Shown: piece after piece, positions 58,775-64,000 of the stretch
How positions within the stretch are numbered: the stretch's first letter is position 1
Layout: each line of letters begins with the position of its first letter
DNA from: Stromatinia cepivora
Lineage: Eukaryota > Ascomycota > Leotiomycetes > Helotiales > Sclerotiniaceae
Direction of reading: 5' to 3'
Length of the DNA: 64,000 nt
Assembly: GCA_014898415.1 (NCBI GenBank)
Contig: RCTD01000012.1
Span: forward strand, 558,001 to 622,000
The notes under the pieces: generated by a model
Told to the model about the DNA's origin: nothing
Databases searched by the model: none
What the model saw: the letters and a program-made list of their open reading frames with translations, nothing else
Translations under genes and position numbers: made by a program

Positions 58775-58887
58775 CAATTGAATAATGTATCTTGTAGCTT
58801 CAGGAGTTTATAACGATATACCCAGCCAGAGGAATAAGTCTTCATTATACAGTTAAAGTACAAATGTGCATGTCATGATGTATTATG

Positions 58888-59893
58888 TTATGATGACGTC
58901 GATAAATCTCGAGGGGTCAGACTAGAGTTGAGATCTCTGAACTCCCCATTAAGAATGAACCCAGGACCGTTTGTAGAGCTCAAGACCACCTCTACCAGCT
59001 CTTTATTGATCTTGTCACTCAGTTGTGCCATGTCCTTCTTCACAGCCTCGATAAATGCCTTAACATTTCGCTGCATTTCCTCTGGCGTGAAACCGAGTTG
59101 ACCGACTGCCATCCTTACAACACCCAAACGTTCTCGATATTCAGCACCTCCAATCAAATCCTTCAAAACCAAACTTGGGTCTTTCACAACGGTACCCATC
59201 TTGGCGCTCGGCATGAGTCCTCGTGGACCCAAAAATCTACCCAAACCAGCTTTATTCATTTTTGCCAGAGAATCCGTTTGACAAATACATCGGTCAAATT
59301 CGATTCGGCCATTCTTTACAGCTTCAAATATTTCCTCTTCCCCGACTAGTGTTGCTCCTGCCGCTTTTGCTGATTCCGCATATTTCGAGTCTGGAGGGCA
59401 AATGACGCATATCCTCAAATCGGTTTTGACCGGGTGTGGAAGTCGTAATCGATTTCGTACAACTGGACCGTTCTTGAGCGATTTCATCTTCAGATGTATC
59501 TCGTATTTAGAAGAATTCGGGGGTCTTCCAACTTCGAATGCTCTTAAATATCTGCGCACTGCATGAGTTAACCTGTCGAATTAACGCGGAAAGCTGGACT
59601 AACCGCATTGCATCACACAATGTGAATGTTTCTGCATCTTTTGGATCAAATTGTCGATATGTAGTCCTCGGCTTCTTCTTCTTCTTTTCCGTGGTCTTCT
59701 TTTTCGAAAATGACTTAGTTGGTCCGGTGAGAATGCCCGACTTCTCCTTCTTGGAAAGAATCCTCTCTTTGAAGCCCTTGTGTCGGACTTGGACTATTGG
59801 TATCGAGGCTTTTGGGGTGTGGAGTAGGGTTTGTCGGGCTGTAGACAGAGACAACCTGCTCATCTGAGCGAGGCATAATCCTGGAGCTGCCAT
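58888..59893 (-). CDS. mrpl1: Mitochondrial large-subunit ribosomal protein uL1m
   Basis: Component of the L1 stalk of the mitochondrial ribosome. Exons 59893-59604 and 59551-58888 join in phase 2 (GTTAGT donor, GCGCAG acceptor) to 317 residues. An N-terminal mitochondrial presequence (Arg/Ser/Thr-rich, residues 1-~40) is followed by a Lys-rich linker (SKKKTTEKKKKKPRTTYRQF). The L1 fold shows AKMNKAGLGRFLGPRGLMPS (the conserved LGPRGLMP loop) and a typical C-terminal VEVVLSSTNGPGF. The annotated first ATG is the only sensible start. Divergent from gus1 with 222 bp between starts. Confidence 0.92.
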
Positions 59894-60115
59894 ATTGTGT
59901 TGATTGAGGCCTAGAAACTTTCAATTTTAGGTAAAAGAGCTTATAATTCGAGATCATCCATCATCACTAGCGCCAATTCATAAAAATTAGCTTCCGCTCG
60001 GTGCTCGGCAGAACCCTTTTCCGGACCACCCCGCCCTGAGTCAACAAATTCCCCACTATCCTCAGAATTTATCTCAAGACTTGACCAAACCAATTTACTG
60101 CTCCATATTGACAAA
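59894..60115. promoter_or_regulatory. Short bidirectional promoter mrpl1 / gus1
   Basis: Only 222 bp separate the two start codons, so the genes must share promoter space. A Pro/GC-rich stretch around 60010-60050 sits in the centre. Linkage of a mitoribosomal and an aminoacyl-tRNA synthetase gene could allow co-regulation; inference only. Confidence 0.5.
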
Positions 60116-62067
60116 ATGAAGTCCGAGGAATTATCACAACTAGCGACGAATCTAGCTCCGCTAGACTTCAAAGCTATCGAGCCACATTTACTCGCTTTGG
60201 ACGAGCATCTTATCCTTCGTTCCTATGTTGATGGGTACTCGATCACGGAATTGGACTCAAAAATATGGATCACACTTCGAACAAACAGAGTTGCTGCTGC
60301 TTTCATAAAGAAGGGAACCTCTGTCAATCTTGTCAGATGGTATCAATTCATTGAGCAAACACATCCAGAAATTCAAGAGGAGATCAAGCTTAAGGATGAG
60401 GCGGAGAAGGCAAAGAAGACAGCTGCTAGCAAGGCGGGAGCAAGCTACAACATAGCTTTACCTAATACTGAGAAAGGGGTTGTGACTAGATTTCCACCAG
60501 AGCCATCGTATGCCCACCAGACTACATACAACTCGAAGTTATATTACTAATGTTCTTTAGTGGATATCTTCATATTGGTCACGCAAAAGCCGCACTTCTC
60601 AATGACTATTTCGCACACGAGCTCTACAAAGGCACACTTCTCCTACGATTCGACGATACGAACCCTTCGAAAGAAAAACAAGAATTCCAAGATTCCATTA
60701 TCGAGGATTTGGCACTTATGGGTGTTAAGCCAGATAAGAAGAGTCATACTAGCGATTACTTTGAGGAATTATACCAATATGGTCTGAGAATTATCAAACA
60801 AGGCGACGCTTATGCGGATGACACAGATCAACAAACTATGAGAGAACAGCGAATGGATGGTATTGCGAGCAAGAACAGAGACAAGAGTGTTGAGGAGAAT
60901 CTCACTATATTTGAGGAGATGAAGAATGGCACAGAAGCAGGAAAGAAATTCTGTATCCGAGCAAAGATGTCTGTGGACAACCCAAATAAGGCAATGCGCG
61001 ATCCTGTCATCTACAGATGCCCCAATGATGATCCTGAGACTGGCGGCCCCTTACCTCATCACCGCACTGGTACTACATGGAAGATGTATCCTACCTACGA
61101 TTTCGCATGCCCAATTGTCGATTCACTCGAAGGAGTCACACATGCACTGAGAACAACGGAGTACAACGACAGAAATCCCCAATACCAATGGTTTATCGCC
61201 AAGTTAAACCTCACTCCAGTACACATGTGGGAGTTTGCTCGTATGAACTTCGTTCGCGTCTTCCTCTCAAAACGTAAATTGGCCAAGATGGTTGATGCTG
61301 GGAGAGTTTGGGGTTGGGATGATCCTCGTATGCCAACAATCCGTGGTGTTCGAAGAAGAGGTATGACCATTCCTGCTCTGAGAGATTTTATCTTGAAGCA
61401 GGGACCAAGTCGAAATATTGTAACCATGGACTGGACCAATTTCTGGGCTTCAAACAAGAAGGAAATCGACCCAATTGCACCAAGGCATACAGGTGTTGAC
61501 ATCAAGAATCAAGTAAAGGCTGTTGTCACAAATGGTCCAGAGACGCCATTCACCGAAGACAAGCCTAAGCATGGCAAAAACCCCAAGGTCGGCATGAAGA
61601 AAGTCACCTACAGCAAGAATCTCATTCTTGATCAAGAGGATGTCAAGCTGTTTAAAGAAGGCGAGGAAATTACTCTCATGAACTGGGGTAATGCCTTCGT
61701 ACGCAAAATTAATGGCTCTGGCCCAATCACAGATATCGAGCTAGAGTTGCACTTAGAGGGTGATGTTAAGAAAACCGAAAAGAAAGTCACTTGGTTATCC
61801 TCTGACCAAACTCTCATCCCAGCAGACGTATACGAGTTCGACTATATGATCACTAAGGATAAATTGGAGGAAGATGACAATTGGGAGGATTTCCTCACCC
61901 CGGATTCCGCTCATAAGACAGACCAATTATGTGATAGTAACGTGGCTGATCTCAAGGAGGATGACATTATTCAATTGGAGAGAAAAGGATATTTCAGGGT
62001 TGACAAAGCAGCCAAGGATGGAAAGCCAGCGGTGATGTTTGGTATCCCTACTGGAAAGTCGAAGTGA
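60116..62067 (+). CDS. gus1: Cytosolic glutamyl-tRNA synthetase
   Basis: Charges tRNA-Glu in the cytosol. Exons 60116-60507 and 60561-62067 (GTATGC...TTTAG intron, phase 2) give 632 residues. HIGH motif as GYLHIGHAKAALLN, at 132-145, class-I KMSKS counterpart as FLSKRKLAKMVDAG. Further landmarks: LLLRFDDTNPSKEK, GRVWGWDDPRMPTIRGVRRR and DWTNFWASNKKEIDP; the last two are typical of eukaryotic/archaeal GluRS rather than the bacterial type. The N-terminal ~100 residues form a short helical GST-like appendage used for complex assembly; it is shorter than in yeast (708 residues total). The first intron sits directly before the HIGH loop. Confidence 0.96.
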
Positions 62068-62698
62068 GGTTTTGAAACAAAGCAAATGGAAGAAATGAAG
62101 AAATGATATCAAAAGATTGGTAGTTATAAGTACTATGGAATAAATGAATGTATGAATGAACTGTTAGACATTTTAGAACTCCCTCCATTTTTACCATTCT
62201 GAATGTTATGAAATGCTATAATTTTTTAACCTTATAGTTTATTTTTAGCATGTCTACTTTTAAGATTTAAGGTTAAAAAGCTTTTTATTACATAAGCTTA
62301 TGCGGGTCTCAAACAGGGTTTCTCGTTCAATGCACCAAAACAATGTACGTACAAGATGGCTCAATCATGATTGCAGATCTCCCACAGGATGGCATTCCAT
62401 TTGCCGTGGCAGATTTTGTTGGTGGATTGCTCGGTACCCTTAACGCCAAATGTCCAATGGATGATGGTGGAATATGGATCACAGGTAGATGAAGCAGCTC
62501 ATAAAGCAAAGATCTCTGCCAGTGGTATGTCTTGCAGGGACGTCAGCTTCGTGCCAAGAATTGTCGATAGTAGGATCCTCTATATAAGGACGGTAGGCGC
62601 AGTTCCCCCACTGCAGGGCTATTATTTAACGAATCGATTCCTCAAATTTTCTTTTGTGCAAAGTCTTTTCTTTTCGAAACAGTATATTTTTTGACTCG
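62068..62698. other. Intergenic region with a short open frame
   Basis: An ATG frame of 49 codons at 62343-62492 (MYVQDGSIMIADLPQDGIPF...) looks coding-like and could be extended by splicing at GTAGAT (62484), but no family is recognised. TATA box of the next gene at 62581-62589. Confidence 0.4.
62581..62589 (+). promoter_or_regulatory. TATA box of the DUF3176 gene
   Basis: TATATAAGG, about 110 bp upstream of the ATG at 62699, in a plausible position for a start site in the pyrimidine-rich stretch near 62640-62670. Confidence 0.45.
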
Positions 62699-64000
62699 AT
62701 GTCGCGAGAGCTCTTTTGGAACTTCCGTGTGTGGAAACGCGAGCTAGCTTCACTTGCTACAGGAACATTATGTTTTATAGCTCTCGCTGCACTTCTTTAT
62801 GCTTTTAATGGGAAACCCATTTTTCGCTGGCATGGTATCACACTTAACGCCTTGGTGTCTATTCTTTCAACCGCTGCTAAAGTTCTTGTTTTGTATTCCA
62901 TCGCCGAATCTACTAGTCAGTGGAAATGGCTTCACTTTTCGGAACAGAAAAATTTTCTGATAGACTTTGATAAAATCGACGCGGCAAGTCGCGGGCCATT
63001 GGGTAGTTTCAAACTGCTGTGGAGGAGAAATCGGGAGTGAGAACTTCCTTGCCTCGAATTCGATGGTAAAAGCCATACTCACATAGATAGGCTTATAGTA
63101 CGCATTGGTGCTGTCGCTACCGTACTTGCTTTGGCTGTTGACCCTTTCACACAACAACTCGTTCAGTATCAGCAACGTTCTGTTCCTCGTGATATTGGAG
63201 AGATGGCCAGTGTCCCCAGAGCAGATCGTTATTCCAAGGGTCGATTATTCAATACTCAGCTTACAATGGTGTCAAGTAAATTGATCCCCTCGAAGCTTCA
63301 AATACAAATTTCAATCCGCTGACCCAGAGCAGGTGACCCACCTGTAGCGCAGGCGTTTGTGGACGCAGATTTTACCATGCAGTCCGCTGTTCTATACGGT
63401 CTTACGCAGCCTACAGAGATGACCACTCAGCAACTTCCTCACAAGTGCACATCAGGAAATTGCACTTGGGATGTGTTTGAATCCCTCTCGGTTTGTAATG
63501 TCTGCAACGACCTTAGCGACAAAGTAGTTGAATACAGAGATTACAATGTTCTCTACACTGACCTGCAAACTGATAACGGTGTTGGGATATTAGAGATGGG
63601 TACTGCATTCCGACTTCCCAATGGCCTTTTTATTGATGGTTTTGATGGCTGGAATTACACCGATAAATACATCTCCCTGAAAATTCCCGGCGGCATTTTC
63701 ATGACGACTTATGGAACAGGCAATGCCAGCGAGACAGTGTCACTACAAGATATTGACACTTTAATCTGGGCGATGACCTTTCTCAAAGTACATCCTCCAC
63801 AAAATACGTCAGTTGTCTGGCCAAATCTACCTCTGGAGGCACGAGAATGCGGCTTATACTATTGTGTCAATCGTTATAATTCGACTATCGTGTCCGGAAC
63901 TCTATCTGAAGAAGTTTCTGAAGTAACGAGCGCAATGCGAGATCCGGATTCATGGCAGGTCACAAGCTCGAACTGGGCTGATGTTCTTAACTCATCCATT
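62699..64000 (+). CDS. DUF3176-family membrane protein (C-terminus outside window)
   Basis: Fungal integral membrane family of unknown function. Exons 62699-63036, 63091-63275 and 63333 onward; phases agree and exon 3 is open to the last base of the window (396 residues visible). Two N-terminal hydrophobic helices: SLATGTLCFIALAALLYAF and TLNALVSILSTAAKVLVLYS. DUF3176 landmarks: GKPIFRWHGITLNALVSILS, ASRGPLGSFKLLW, ALAVDPFTQQLVQY and CTSGNCTWDVFESLSVCNVC. The region after the second intron has many Asn-x-Ser/Thr sites and paired Cys, fitting an extracellular or lumenal domain. The acceptor at 63089-63090 was chosen because the nearer AG at 63085-63086 puts a stop in frame. Confidence 0.85.

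Overview
The window is nuclear DNA of a filamentous ascomycete, most likely a leotiomycete of the Sclerotiniaceae (Botrytis/Sclerotinia/Monilinia type). The reasons are: genes split by 45-120 nt introns with GTAAGT/GTATGT donors and CTAAC-like branch points; typical filamentous-fungal families (CFEM/Pth11-like receptor, HapX iron regulator, fungal protein-kinase-like gene, DUF3176 membrane protein, Opi1, Gid7); gene density of about one per 3 kb; and a chromodomain Ty3/gypsy retroelement decayed to AT-rich sequence with RIP-like transitions. The genus is inferred from gene flavour, not shown by a marker.

Layout. 0-4.7 kb: AP-1 clathrin adaptor mu chain (minus, cut by the window start) and the phospholipid regulator Opi1. 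4.7-13.5 kb: gene-poor, with a 52-bp minisatellite, microsatellites, a small two-exon hypothetical gene, a CFEM-domain Pth11-like seven-TM receptor and a 176-bp foldback (MITE-like) element. 13.5-23.4 kb: accessory stretch with an APC permease carrying two nonsense codons, a small basic nuclear-type protein, a Ser/Pro-rich tail-anchored protein, a frameshifted kinase-like gene between direct repeats, and a broken Cys-rich small gene. 23.4-32 kb: AT-rich island formed by an inverted solo LTR and a complete 7.0-kb LTR retrotransposon (two 282-bp LTRs, 5-bp target duplication GGATT, decayed gag-pol with chromodomain). 32.9-64 kb: housekeeping block with an ALKBH8-like dioxygenase, V-ATPase catalytic subunit A, the GID-complex WD40 protein Gid7, ribokinase, dynamin Vps1, a peroxisomal CoA-transferase III/AMACR-like enzyme, an SDR, a secreted RNase T2, HapX, COG2 (with an internal TGA), mitochondrial ribosomal protein uL1m, cytosolic glutamyl-tRNA synthetase and a DUF3176 protein cut by the window end.

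The genes do not form one pathway or a biosynthetic cluster. Several act in endomembrane traffic (AP-1 mu, Vps1, COG2, V-ATPase), probably by chance. Several start-to-start pairs share short upstream regions (HapX/COG2, uL1m/GluRS, ribokinase/Vps1, Vma1/Gid7). Most exon models below were closed by checking reading phase across every junction; the totals are divisible by three. The main points for a second look are the intact-but-for-stops permease and COG2, the kinase cassette between direct repeats, the solo LTR that escaped most decay, the foldback element, and an intron placed in the exact codon where the yeast VMA1 intein sits.
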